This document shows positions 33,912-42,051 of a stretch of 64,000 nucleotides of DNA, one piece after another. The DNA is taken from positions 6,323,001 through 6,387,000 of the forward strand of contig NZ_CP108427.1 in assembly GCF_035982055.1 (NCBI RefSeq), in the 5' to 3' direction. The first letter of the stretch is position 1, and each line of letters opens with the position of its first letter. A program made the translations under genes and the position numbers. Under the pieces are notes generated by a model, which worked only from the letters and a program-made list of their open reading frames with translations, did not search any database and was not told where the DNA came from. Source of the stretch: Streptomyces sp. NBC_01288. GTDB lineage: Bacteria; Actinomycetota; Actinomycetes; Streptomycetales; Streptomycetaceae.

Positions 33912-34517
33912 TCAGGCCTGGGCAAGGGGCTCTGTGGGCTCTGTGGGAACGGTGGCACCGAGTGCGGCGTTCTGTAGCGCCGTGATGCGCTCGATCACGA
34001 GCCCCGCCAGTACGGCAGCCGCGATCATGAGTGCCTCCTCCACCACCAGGAAGGCCATCGAGCCCGGGGCCACCCGGATCGCGACCGTGAGCACCAGCCC
34101 GTGCCCGACCCAGGCGGCCCACCACGCGTTCACCAGGGCCGTGTCCCGTTTCTCTGCCCAGGACGCGGAGCTCGCCCGCCCGATGGCGAGGACGATCCCG
34201 CGAGGGACGACGAGGTTGACCAATGGGACGAACCACATGCCGATCGTCCGGCCCCGGCTCGGCACCGAGGCCCCGGGCGTCAACTCCTGGGCGTTGCGCC
34301 GGGATTGGGTGAGCCACACGAGGAACAGCACGATCGCGAGAGTCGTCAGATAGACGGAGACCATGGAGATGAGGCCCGACTCGGACGCATCCGAGTGGTC
34401 CACGTATTGATCGCGGACCGCCGCCGCACGGAACACGTCCCCCACAGCGGACACGGCTATCGCCACCTGCGCGGAACGGACCAGGATCCGGGGAGCTCTG
34501 CGGGCGGTACTCGTCAT
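33912..34517 (-). CDS. DUF4328 membrane protein
   Basis: 201-residue membrane protein with five hydrophobic segments. DUF4328 landmarks: VWLTQSRRNAQEL, SRGRTIGMWFVPLVNLVVPRGIV and ALVNAWWAAWVGHG. Function unknown. The region downstream, 33843-33911, has a 17-bp direct repeat (GCCTTGGGGGAGTTCAG). Start ATG 34515-34517. Confidence 0.8.
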   Translation of the reverse strand: MTSTARRAPRILVRSAQVAIAVSAVGDVFRAAAVRDQYVDHSDASESGLISMVSVYLTTLAIVLFLVWLTQSRRNAQELTPGASVPSRGRTIGMWFVPLVNLVVPRGIVLAIGRASSASWAEKRDTALVNAWWAAWVGHGLVLTVAIRVAPGSMAFLVVEEALMIAAAVLAGLVIERITALQNAALGATVPTEPTEPLAQA

Positions 34518-34553
34518 CGACTTCGGCCTGTCTCGGAGGCGGGTGCGGCCGCG

Positions 34554-34603
34554 GCGGACACCGGGGCTGAGTGATCATGCGGACACCGGGGCTGAGTGAT
34601 CAT
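34554..34603. repeat. 25-bp direct repeat, two perfect copies
   Basis: GCGGACACCGGGGCTGAGTG-ATCAT occurs at 34554-34578 and immediately again at 34579-34603, upstream of the DUF4328 gene. Confidence 0.9.
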
Positions 34604-34663
34604 AGGGTCTGATCGCCGCACGCGCGTACGATTTCCGCGTCCTCGGTCCAGGACTTCGGCGCG

Positions 34664-35089
34664 TCAGCCCGCCGCAGGGCTCTGCGGGTCCTGCGGGTCC
34701 TGCGGGTCCTGCGGGTCCTGCGGAACCCGCGCCCGCACGAACCCGTGGCTCCGCTCCACCTTCGCCACATGCAGGGTGTAGCTCTCGTACCACTGGTCTT
34801 GCCCGCGTTTCTGCGCCACACGGTGCTCCGCGTCAGTCCGCCACTCCGTGAGCGCGTCGGCGTCACGGAAGTACCCGACGGTGATCCCCAGCCCACCCGG
34901 AGTCTGCGCGTGGTCCATCCCCAGATACCCGGGGATGTCCTTCACCAGCTCCTCCATACGCGCGTTGGTCTCGCCGTAGCCGCCCTGCTCCTGGGTTCGC
35001 ACCGTGGTGAACACGGCCATGTAGTACGGGGGTTGATAGGGCTCGACGGGTGTGACGGGCGTGACGGGCGCTTCGGGGTGATCGCTCAT
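34664..35089 (-). CDS. Antibiotic biosynthesis monooxygenase (ABM)-like protein with PQD repeat tail
   Basis: 141-residue protein. The ABM-type ferredoxin-like core contains YYMAVFTTVRTQEQGGYGET, MEELVKDIPGYLGMD, and WRTDAEHRVAQKRGQ. ATG 35087-35089 is the likely start; upstream frame is the att/tRNA fragment. The C terminus has four PQD triplets encoded by a 9-bp repeat (34682-34723, CTGCGGGTC), a slippage-prone tail. A small heme-degradation or stress role is possible but unproven. Confidence 0.75.
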   Translation of the reverse strand: MSDHPEAPVTPVTPVEPYQPPYYMAVFTTVRTQEQGGYGETNARMEELVKDIPGYLGMDHAQTPGGLGITVGYFRDADALTEWRTDAEHRVAQKRGQDQWYESYTLHVAKVERSHGFVRARVPQDPQDPQDPQDPQSPAAG

Positions 35090-35201
35090 GGCGCCACGGT
35101 AGGGCAGGTCGCACCCGATGTTGACGCCGAGAGGCGAACTGACCCGTTGCACCACCGCGCGGTCGGGCAGAGGGCCGAGCTGCGTGGTTGTCGGACGTAC
35201 G

Positions 35202-35249
35202 ACTGGAGGCCGTGGCGGGAATCGAGCCCGCGTAACTCGCCCTGCGGGC
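35202..35249 (-). other. Partial tRNA-Cys copy (putative attachment site)
   Basis: 48 bp match the 3' part of the complete tRNA-Cys at 39576-39623 with four mismatches: T-arm and acceptor end are intact, but the D-arm and 5' acceptor strand are missing. Same orientation as the complete gene. Such a duplicated 3' end is a signature of an element that integrated at the tRNA. Confidence 0.75.
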
Positions 35250-35253
35250 TTGC

Positions 35254-35475
35254 CTGTTGTGCCCCCGCGGGGGACTCGCAGCCGTACCCCGGTCAAGGTC
35301 ATCGCCACTGCGGCCGACGTCAATGACAAGCCCGCGGCGAAGAGTGTGCGGAGGAAGACGAGGCTCGGATCGCTGGCGTAGGCCGCGCGCACGGCCTCTG
35401 TCGGATGGATGTGTGTCCACAGCGCTCCGACGAGGACGATCGTCATGCTGACCGCTTCGGCGGCCTCCCGGTCGC
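35254..35475 (-). pseudogene. TetR-family regulator, C-terminal remnant
   Basis: The minus-strand frame AEAVSMTIVLVGALWTHIHP ... TEAVRAAYASDPSLVFLR matches the C-terminal part of the intact TetR at 36967-37641 (ASMIMVIGAVWTHARPSQAM, LAAYEADPSLAVLK). No helix-turn-helix is present, and the frame runs into the partial tRNA without a stop. It is cut at about 35475 where the Tn3 transposase remnant starts. Confidence 0.6.
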
Positions 35476-35810
35476 CGAGTACGGGCGGATCGCCAAGACC
35501 CTCTGCGCCTGCGCGCCGTCGTCGACCCGGTCGATGACACCAACCGCTGGCAGATGCACAAGCAGCTCACGGTCCAGGAGCCCCGCCACAGGCCTACCAG
35601 GGTGGAGTGGAATGGAGGACCGGCTCGGATCGCTCGGCCTGGTTCTGAATGTCGTGGTGCTCTGGACGACGCGGTACATCGATGCCGCCGTCGTCCAACT
35701 TTGCGCGGAGGGTCATGGGATCCGTAACGAGGACCTGGCCCGCCTGTCCCCGCTCAAGCACCGGAACCTCAACGCCCTGGGCCGCTACGGCTTCAACGCC
35801 TCCGTCCCCG
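35474..35810 (+). pseudogene. Tn3-family transposase, C-terminal remnant
   Basis: AEYGRIAKTL is followed, after a frame change, by VVDPVDDTNRWQMHKQLTVQ. A further frame gives GLVLNVVVLWTTRYIDAAVV and EDLARLSPLKHRNLNALGRY. These are the last 110 or so residues of Tn3-family DDE transposases. At least two frame changes and the missing N-terminal 900 residues make it non-functional. It lies at one edge of the SDR/TetR cargo; the resolvase remnant lies at the other. Confidence 0.75.
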
Positions 35811-35864
35811 TCGTCGTCGAGCCCGGCCGTTGCGCGATCCGCAAACGGCCGGGCTCGACGACGA
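35811..35864. terminator. Long perfect hairpin downstream of SDR gene
   Basis: A 21-bp stem with exact arms at 35811-35831 and 35844-35864 (starts TCGTCGTCGAGCCCGGCC) and a 12-nt loop, 35 nt beyond the SDR stop. Likely terminator of the minus-strand gene. Confidence 0.75.
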
Positions 35865-35898
35865 CGAGGACGGTGGGCAGGACCGACCGGGCGGTGGG

Positions 35899-36762
35899 TC
35901 AGAGGGTGAACTCGACGGGCTCCTTGCCCTGCGTGACGAGGCTCTTCCACAGGTCGCTGGGGTTGCCGGTGGCGGCGTTGCGGAACTCCGCCCAGTACCA
36001 GTCGGCGCCCAGGAGCTGCTTGACGCGGGGTACGGCGACTCCGTCGGGTCCGGTGTAGTAGCGGACCTGCTCGATCCTGCCGTCCGTGACCGCCTGATAG
36101 ATGGCCTGCGCGGTCACGGCCGGGCTGGAGCCGGTGCCCTGCATGCCGAAGAAGCGCTCCATGCCGGGCTGGTAGTCCTCGGGGATGTCGCCCGCCTGGT
36201 CGATCTTGGTGAAGATGCGTGTGGCGTGAGCGCCCGGGAAGACCGCCTTGACCGAGACGCCGAAGGCCGCCATCTCGATGTTGAGGCCCTCGGAGAAGGC
36301 CGCGACCGCGGCCTTGGAGGCGGCGTAGACGGCGGTGTAGGGGTAGCCCTGGTCGGCGCTGATCGAGGAGATGTTGACGATCACGCCGGAACGCTGCTCG
36401 CGGAAGTACGGCAGGAAGGCCTTGGTCAGGGCCATCAGGCCGAAGACGTTGGTCTGGAACTGGTCGTGGATCTGCTCCATCGAGGAGGCCTCGACGGGGC
36501 CCATGTGGTAGTAGCCGGCGTTGTTCACCAACGCGTCGATGCCTCCGAACTGGGCGGCGGCCTGTTCGGCGAAGGCGGTGTCGGCGCCCTCGTCGTTGAC
36601 GTCGAGCAGGAGGGTCTTCACGTTCGACAGGTCGTTGTGGATGGCGAGGTCCGTCTCCTTGCGGACCGTCGCCACGACGTTCCAGCCCTGGGACGCGAAC
36701 AGACGGACGCTGTCGCGGCCGAAGCCTGAGGTGGTGCCGGTGATGACAACAGTGCGGTTCAT
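35899..36762 (-). CDS. Short-chain dehydrogenase/reductase (SDR)
   Basis: 287-residue classical SDR oxidoreductase. Cofactor motif TGTTSGFG near the N terminus (residues 8-15), NNAG (about residue 86), catalytic Ser in ISSI and the YAASKAAV Tyr-Lys pair. NADP(H) or NAD use and substrate are not determinable by eye. ATG 36760-36762 has AAGGAG upstream. Divergent from the TetR gene with operator-like repeats between them, so TetR probably represses both. Confidence 0.92.
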   Translation of the reverse strand: MNRTVVITGTTSGFGRDSVRLFASQGWNVVATVRKETDLAIHNDLSNVKTLLLDVNDEGADTAFAEQAAAQFGGIDALVNNAGYYHMGPVEASSMEQIHDQFQTNVFGLMALTKAFLPYFREQRSGVIVNISSISADQGYPYTAVYAASKAAVAAFSEGLNIEMAAFGVSVKAVFPGAHATRIFTKIDQAGDIPEDYQPGMERFFGMQGTGSSPAVTAQAIYQAVTDGRIEQVRYYTGPDGVAVPRVKQLLGADWYWAEFRNAATGNPSDLWKSLVTQGKEPVEFTL

Positions 36763-36881
36763 GAGGGGACTCCTTCGTGATCTTGGCGGCGTCGATCCGC
36801 CGGTGCACACGCCGCCGGATGGCCCGGCCAGCGATATCGGTAGCAGTGGCGGTCTCTTGCGTGATCACAGATCCGCAATTT

Positions 36882-36953
36882 CAGACCGCCGGTCTGTTGC
36901 GATGTCTCCAACTTAAGGCACCGGCGGTCTGATGTCAAAAGACCGGGAGTCTG
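36882..36953. promoter_or_regulatory. TetR operator-like repeats
   Basis: CAGACCGCCGGTCTG (36882-36896) and AGACCGGGAGTCTG (36940-36953) are near-palindromic with AGACC/GGTCT arms, and a half site GGCGGTCTG lies at about 36923. They sit in the SDR-TetR divergent promoter region. TAATAT at 36954-36959 resembles a -10 box. Confidence 0.6.
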
Positions 36954-36966
36954 TAATATGTGGGGC

Positions 36967-37641
36967 ATGACTACTTTCCAACGTGCGCGCAGCGAGGAGC
37001 AGCGCGAGATCCGGCGGCGGGCGATCCTCGACACCGCCGCCGCCATGCTCGACGAGATGCCGGTGAGCGCGGTCAGCCTCAACGAGCTGAGCCGTCGCGT
37101 CGGGCTCGCCAAGTCGAACGTGCTGCGCTATTTCGAGTCCCGCGAGGCGGTCCTGCTGGAACTGCTGGACACCGCCTGGAAGCAGTGGACGGCCGACCTG
37201 CCCGACCTACTGACCGCCGGCATCGACGCGGAGGCCGCGGTGGAAGAGCGCGGCGAACAGTTCGCCACCGTGATCAGCGACTCCCTCGCCGAACGCCGCA
37301 TGCTGTGCGACCTGCTCAGCGCACAGGCCGGCGTGCTGGAGCACAACGTCTCCCCGGAAGTCGCCGCCCGCTACAAGAGGGCCGCCGTCGCCAACGTCGA
37401 CGCGCTCACGGCCCTCGCCCGCGTTCACCTGCCCGAACTGGGCGATCGCGCTCAGCAGTTGGCCGCGTCCATGATCATGGTGATCGGCGCGGTGTGGACC
37501 CACGCCCGCCCGTCGCAGGCGATGCTCGCCGCCTACGAAGCCGACCCCTCCCTCGCCGTTCTGAAGATGGACTTCGACATCGCCCTGCAAGAGGCGCTGG
37601 CCACCCTCACCGTCGGCACGCTCGCCCGCACTTCTCCCTGA
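36967..37641 (+). CDS. TetR-family repressor
   Basis: 224-residue regulator. N-terminal TetR helix-turn-helix: RRAILDTAAAMLDEM, SLNELSRRVGLAKSNVLRYF (about residues 18-62). The C-terminal ligand domain carries WTHARPSQAMLAAYEADPSL. ATG 36967 is probable and could be leaderless, since a TAATAT -10 box ends seven bases before it; ATG 36958 overlaps that box. It controls the divergent SDR gene by inference. Confidence 0.9.
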   Translation: MTTFQRARSEEQREIRRRAILDTAAAMLDEMPVSAVSLNELSRRVGLAKSNVLRYFESREAVLLELLDTAWKQWTADLPDLLTAGIDAEAAVEERGEQFATVISDSLAERRMLCDLLSAQAGVLEHNVSPEVAARYKRAAVANVDALTALARVHLPELGDRAQQLAASMIMVIGAVWTHARPSQAMLAAYEADPSLAVLKMDFDIALQEALATLTVGTLARTSP

Positions 37642-37706
37642 GTCCCACCCTCAATGCCACCCCCGAAGCCCCCCAAAGCCACCCCCTCTCATGCCTAGGA
37701 GCAGCA

Positions 37707-38408
37707 GTGCGCGTCATCATCTTCGGAGCGTCCGGAATGGTCGGCCACGGCGCAGTGCGCGCCTGTCTCCTCGACGAGGCCGTCACCGAGGTCCTCGTCG
37801 TCGTCCGCAGCCCTCTTCCTCTGGACCATCCAAAGCTGCGGCAGATCATCCACGCCGACTTCACCGACTACACCGCCGTCCAGGACCAGTTGAAGGATCT
37901 GGACGCCTGTTTCTTCTGCCTCGGCGTCTCCGCCGTCGGGCGCGGTGAGGAGGAGTACACCCGTGTCACCTACGACTACACCCTCGCCGCCGCCCGCGCC
38001 CTGAACGCCGCGAACCCCTCGCTGACCTTCGTCTACGTCTCCGGCGAGGGCACGGACAGCACCGGCAAGAGCCGCCAGATGTGGGCCCGCGTCAAGGGCC
38101 GCACCGAGAACGACCTGCTCGCCATGCCGATGCACGCGTACATGTTCCGCCCCGGCTACATCCAGCCCGTCGGCGGCGCCACCTCCCGCACCCCGGTCTA
38201 CCGCGTCCTGTACCGCATCACCGGGAGCCTGTACCCCCTCCTGCGGCGAGCCTTCCCCCGCCATGTCACCACCACCGACGCCGTCGGCTCCGCCATGCTC
38301 GCCGTCACCCGGCTGAACGGCGCCGGCCCCACGGTGCTGCACAACCCCGACATCAACCGCCTCGTCGCAGTCGAGCCCGGGCAGGCGCCCAAGCCTCCGC
38401 ACTCCTGA
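37707..38408 (+). CDS. NAD(P)-binding epimerase-like (atypical SDR)
   Basis: 233-residue Rossmann protein: VIIFGASGMVGHGAVRACL at the N terminus, then VYVSGEGTD and a conserved FRPGYIQPV. It is shorter than sugar epimerases and resembles NmrA/YbjT-like atypical SDRs; catalytic residues are not complete by eye. GTG 37707 is preceded by AGGAGC and lies 66 nt downstream of the TetR gene, so the two are likely co-transcribed. Confidence 0.82.
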   Translation: MRVIIFGASGMVGHGAVRACLLDEAVTEVLVVVRSPLPLDHPKLRQIIHADFTDYTAVQDQLKDLDACFFCLGVSAVGRGEEEYTRVTYDYTLAAARALNAANPSLTFVYVSGEGTDSTGKSRQMWARVKGRTENDLLAMPMHAYMFRPGYIQPVGGATSRTPVYRVLYRITGSLYPLLRRAFPRHVTTTDAVGSAMLAVTRLNGAGPTVLHNPDINRLVAVEPGQAPKPPHS

Positions 38409-38627
38409 CTGTCCTGGAGGCCGCTCCCGGTGACCTCCGGCCTCGGGTGTGACGCTCCGGGGTTCTCATGAATGACCATCTGTGGGAGTTCTGCGAGAGC
38501 CCCCGGGGCGATCCCGTTTCCGCAGGCCGCCGTTCGCGAAAGCCCTCTCGGAACGGGCGTGTTGTGCGAGGTGCTTCTGAGACGCGCCGCTACGGATCTC
38601 ACGCCCGATCGGGCCGCACCGTCGGTG

Positions 38628-39346
38628 GAACGTCATGATTGCCCAACCTGTGACGCGCCCACCGGCAGCGCCTGCCGCACCGGCGGCGGGAAGACCGCCG
38701 CGAAGTACCACACCCCGAGCTTCGTCCTCGTCCCAGCGCTCCGCGCTCCCCCGCTCCGCGAGGAACTGGATATCCCGGTCCCCGCCGACCGGCTTCCCGG
38801 CCGCGCGTGGCAGCAGGGCCCCACACTCGCCGTCGTATCCGCGCCCCGTGCCCCGCGTCGAGCGACCAGTCCGGATCGGCTGCGCGAGGACGTCGACCGC
38901 CGGCCAGGAGCCGGCGAGCCGGCTCGAAGCCCTCCACCGCCCGGAGTGCCACAAGGTCTTCAAGGAGCAGATCAGCACCCGCATCGAATTCAGGCCCGAA
39001 CTGGAGAAGGCGCTCGCGCTCGCCCGCCAGTTCAAGGAGGCCGCGCCGAGACGCCGGTCGCCTTCACCGTCCACGAACTCAAGCGGCTCGCGCACAACGC
39101 CGCCGAGCTGATGACGCTGTCCGCCGAGCTCCAGGTCGGCGACATCCAGATCGAACTCCTCACCGGCCCGCTCACCGGCGTCTACGACCCCAACGGCATG
39201 GGCGCCATGTTCTTCGCCGTACTCGCGGTTGCCGGGCAGCCGGCATCGCCAAGAAGCTCACCCTCAAGACCGGGCTGACCGCGGAGGAGTTCGACCTGCG
39301 CGAGCGGCTCCAGCCGCAGCCTCACCCGAACGCGGAAATACGGTAG
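38628..39346 (+). pseudogene. Serine resolvase with N-terminal zinc finger, decayed
   Basis: Pieces in successive frames reconstruct one protein: zinc finger CPTCDAPTGSACR with AAKYHTPSF; resolvase start VRIGCARTSTAGQE (catalytic Ser present), CHKVFKEQISTRIEFRPEL; then VHELKRLAHNAAELM, GPLTGVYDPNGMGAMFFAV; and a tail IAKKLTLKTG plus LTAEEFDLRERLQ. At least two frameshifts and two deletions break it. TAG at 39344-39346 ends it. It is the likely partner of the Tn3 transposase remnant at 35474. Confidence 0.75.
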
Positions 39347-39577
39347 GGCCAGCCCAAGACCGCGCATCCGTGGCTGAGCGTCCGTCCGAGGCTTCCTGAG
39401 CGCGCTCCGGAGAGGTGCACGTGATGGCACTGCGGGCTCCCATTGCGCCATGCGGCGCTCTGTGGAGCCAGGTCACTCGGCAGTGGACCAAGCAACTGAC
39501 CTGGCCCTGTCCTGGACGGGAGTCCCAGACCTGGAGAGCAGCCTTTGACCAAGGAACATGCAGATCAAAGTTACTAC
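39347..39577. other. Intergenic stretch between resolvase remnant and tRNA-Cys
   Basis: No supported gene. An open frame starting near 39422 reads through the tRNA and is rejected. Confidence 0.4.
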
Positions 39578-39652
39578 TGGAGGCCGTGGCGGGAATCGAA
39601 CCCGCGTAACTCGCTTTGCAGGCGAGTCCCTGAACCACTCGGGCACACGGCC
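39578..39652 (-). tRNA. tRNA-Cys (anticodon GCA)
   Basis: Reverse strand folds into a cloverleaf: 7-bp acceptor GGCCGTG/CACGGCC, D-stem CCC/GGG, anticodon stem CTCGC/GCGAG around CTGCAAA (anticodon GCA), T-stem GCGGG/CCCGC with TTCGATT loop. The discriminator is U and CCA is encoded, as expected for tRNA-Cys. The 3' end faces the island to its left, which carries a partial copy at 35202-35249. Confidence 0.93.
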
Positions 39653-39846
39653 GTGTTTGGTGAGTTGACCGTAGGGCCGGGCGGTGGCCCCGGACAAGGG
39701 GGCCTGGGGTGGCGCAACGGGACTGCCATACGCCGTTCATGAATGGGGAGTGGCCGGTGGGATCGCTGGTCGTACGACCAAGGTCTCAGCCCCCGACCAT
39801 CCTCCGACAGGGGTCAACCCGGCCCGTGGACCTTACGCTGGCGGGC

Positions 39847-41307
39847 ATGACCGTCCTCGAACCCCGTGACGCCGACGTCACCGACAGCGCCTCTGACCTG
39901 GCCGATGAGTGTCGTGACTCCGTGTTGGGGCGGTCGCATCGGGCGCTCAGTGTCGGGATCGTGTCCGTTGTTCTGCTGATCGCCTTTGAGGCGACGGCAG
40001 TTGGGACCGCGATGCCGGTTGCCGCTCGGGAACTGGGCGGGGTGTCGTTGTACGCGTTCGCGTTCTCCGGGTACTTCACCACCAGCCTGTTCGGGATGGT
40101 GTTCGCCGGGCAGTGGTCGGATCGGCGGGGGCCGCTCGGGGCGTTGACCAGTGGGATCGGGGCTTTTGCCGTCGGGTTGGTGGTGGCGGGGACCGCTCAG
40201 GTCATGTGGGTGTTCATTCTGGGGCGGGCTGTGCAGGGGCTCGGGGGTGGGCTCGTCATCGTCGCTCTGTATGTCGTTGTCGGGCGGGCTTATTCGGAGC
40301 GGTTGCGGCCCGCCATCATGGCCGCGTTCGCGGCGAGTTGGGTCGTGCCGTCCGTTGTCGGGCCGCTTGCCTCCGGTGCGGTGACCGAGCATCTCGGGTG
40401 GCGGTGGGTGTTCCTCGGGATTCCGGTGCTTGTCGTCTTTCCGCTTGCGCTTGCTCTTCCTCAGATACGGCGGCGGGCGGCCGGGCCGGTGAGCGATACC
40501 GGTGAGCCGTCCGCCTCCTTCGATCGGCGTCGGATTCGGCTTGCCCTCGGGATCTCTATCGGTGCCGGGCTCTTTCAGTACGCCGCTCAGGATCTGACGT
40601 GGTTCTCCCTTCTCCCCGCTGCCGCCGGTGTCGCGCTGCTCGTGCCCGCCGCGCTCGGGTTGTTGCCGCGGGGGACGTATCGGGCGGCGCGGGGGCTGCC
40701 CTCCGTCGTGTTGTTGCGCGGGGTGGCCGCCGGGTCGTTCATCTCGGCGGAGTCCTTCGTGCCGTTGATGCTCGTCACGCAGCGGGGGTTGTCGCCGACC
40801 TTGGCCGGGTTCTCGCTCGCGGCGGGCGGTGGGACGTGGGCGCTCGGGTCGTGGGTGCAGTCCCGGGCGGGGGTCGAGCCGTATCGGGAACGGCTGATGA
40901 CCGTCGGGATGGTGCTGGTGGCCGCCGCCATCGCCGGGGCGCCGAGTGTTCTTGTCCCTGCCGTGCCCGTGTGGATCGTCGCCGTCGCGTGGGCGTTCGG
41001 GTGCTTTGGGATGGGGCTGGTGATCTCCTCCACCAGCGTGCTGTTGCTTCAGCTGTCCGCTCCGGCGGAGGCCGGCTCCAACTCCGCCGCGTTGCAGATC
41101 TCTGACGGGTTGTCGAATGCCGTGCTGCTCTCCGTGGGCGGGGCCGCGTTCGGGGCGTTGGGCGGAGGCACCGTGGGGCATGTCGTCGGTTCGGCGGGTG
41201 GTGGTGGGGGGCATCCGGGGGCGTTCGCGGCCGTGTTCCTGCCGATGGCGGGGGTGGCGTTGGCGGGGGCTTGGGTGACCACGCGGGTGCGGGCGGAATC
41301 GCGGTGA
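39847..41307 (+). CDS. MFS drug-efflux-type transporter
   Basis: 486-residue inner-membrane transporter with about 12-14 helices. MFS motifs: GQWSDRRGPLGALTSG between helices 2 and 3, and GRAVQGLGGGLVIVALYVVV. Probable H+-coupled drug exporter, substrate unknown. ATG 39847 starts after the last non-coding segment; longer in-frame starts (39709) have no membrane or domain support. Third positions are less GC-rich than in its neighbours (for example GCTTGCGCTTGCTCTTCCTC), hinting at different history. Confidence 0.85.
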   Translation: MTVLEPRDADVTDSASDLADECRDSVLGRSHRALSVGIVSVVLLIAFEATAVGTAMPVAARELGGVSLYAFAFSGYFTTSLFGMVFAGQWSDRRGPLGALTSGIGAFAVGLVVAGTAQVMWVFILGRAVQGLGGGLVIVALYVVVGRAYSERLRPAIMAAFAASWVVPSVVGPLASGAVTEHLGWRWVFLGIPVLVVFPLALALPQIRRRAAGPVSDTGEPSASFDRRRIRLALGISIGAGLFQYAAQDLTWFSLLPAAAGVALLVPAALGLLPRGTYRAARGLPSVVLLRGVAAGSFISAESFVPLMLVTQRGLSPTLAGFSLAAGGGTWALGSWVQSRAGVEPYRERLMTVGMVLVAAAIAGAPSVLVPAVPVWIVAVAWAFGCFGMGLVISSTSVLLLQLSAPAEAGSNSAALQISDGLSNAVLLSVGGAAFGALGGGTVGHVVGSAGGGGGHPGAFAAVFLPMAGVALAGAWVTTRVRAESR

Positions 41308-41314
41308 CATCACG

Positions 41315-41344
41315 TGGTACCGACTGGTACCGATTGGTACCGTT
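41315..41344. promoter_or_regulatory. Three 10-bp GGTACC operator-like repeats
   Basis: TGGTACCGAC, TGGTACCGAT and TGGTACCGTT lie back to back directly before the antitoxin start. The 10-bp period puts the GGTACC palindromes on one DNA face, typical of cooperative autoregulation by an antitoxin. Confidence 0.65.
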
Positions 41345-41349
41345 GAGGT

Positions 41350-41547
41350 ATGGCTGGACTGAATCTACGGTTCACGGACGAGGAGCTCGACGCCCTGCGT
41401 GACCGCGCGGCGGCGGAGGGGCGCAGCATGCAGGCCTTCGCTCACGACGCGGTGATCGCGGCGGTGAACGAGCGGGCGCGACTGTTCGACGAGGCGGCCG
41501 AGCATGTGCTGAAGGCCAGCGCCGAGCTGAACCGGAGGCTCGCGTGA
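41350..41547 (+). CDS. Antitoxin of Phd/Doc-type module
   Basis: 65-residue protein. The N-terminal GLNLRFTDEELDALRDRAAAEGRSMQ segment suggests a ribbon-helix-helix DNA-binding domain, not a classic Phd fold. The C-terminal helix (about 40-65) would cover the toxin. ATG 41350 follows GAGGT directly, an unusually short spacing. It overlaps the toxin start by 4 nt and likely represses its own promoter through the repeats at 41315-41344. The first segment is quoted in parts: LRFTDEELDALRDRA. Confidence 0.75.
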   Translation: MAGLNLRFTDEELDALRDRAAAEGRSMQAFAHDAVIAAVNERARLFDEAAEHVLKASAELNRRLA

Positions 41548-41951
41548 AGGCCGGCGCCGAGCCCGAACCGGAGGCTCGCCTGACGGACTACCTCACCCTC
41601 GCCGAGCAACTCGACCTCGGGAAGCGGCTCGGCACGGACGAGGTGCGTGACTACGGCCTCCTCGACTCGGCGCTCGCCCGGCCCCGGTCGAGCGTGTTCG
41701 GGCAGGACGCCTATCCGGACGTATGGCAGAAGGCCGCCGCGCTCATGGAGTCCCTCGCCCGCAACCACGCCCTCGTGGACGGCAATAAACGCATCGCCTG
41801 GTACGCGACCTGGGTCTTCCTGCACCTGAACGGACACCCGCTGGACGCGGACTTCGACGTGGACGAGGCGGAGCGGTTCGTCCTGGACGTCTGCCAGGGC
41901 GCGCTGGACGTGCCGAAGATCGCGGCCCAGCTGCCGCGCTTCGCGCACTGA
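41544..41951 (+). CDS. doc: Doc-like Fic-fold toxin
   Basis: 135-residue toxin of the Doc type, which phosphorylates elongation factor Tu and stops translation. The Fic motif reads HALVDGNKRIAWYATW (canonical HxFxDGNK), with Leu in place of the Phe that precedes the Val-Asp. The N-terminal RLTDYLTLAEQLDLGKRLG and GLLDSALARP are typical of Doc proteins. GTG 41544 overlaps the antitoxin stop (GTGA). Downstream lies a 42-bp repeat. Confidence 0.88.
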   Translation: MKAGAEPEPEARLTDYLTLAEQLDLGKRLGTDEVRDYGLLDSALARPRSSVFGQDAYPDVWQKAAALMESLARNHALVDGNKRIAWYATWVFLHLNGHPLDADFDVDEAERFVLDVCQGALDVPKIAAQLPRFAH

Positions 41952-42051
41952 TCCCGCGGGGCCGTCGAGCTGTCCCGGAGCCGCCCCTCCCGGAGCTGAC
42001 CCCGCCCGACCGTCGCGCTGTCCCGGGACCGCCTCCGTGCCGGCCCCACCT

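Noticed and set aside
36958..36967. ATG 36958 as start of the island TetR
   Set aside because: It overlaps a TAATAT -10 box; ATG 36967 fits a leaderless start and the family N terminus.
39422..39607. ORF reading through the tRNA-Cys gene
   Set aside because: The last part is the tRNA on the opposite strand; no domain and no conservation expected.
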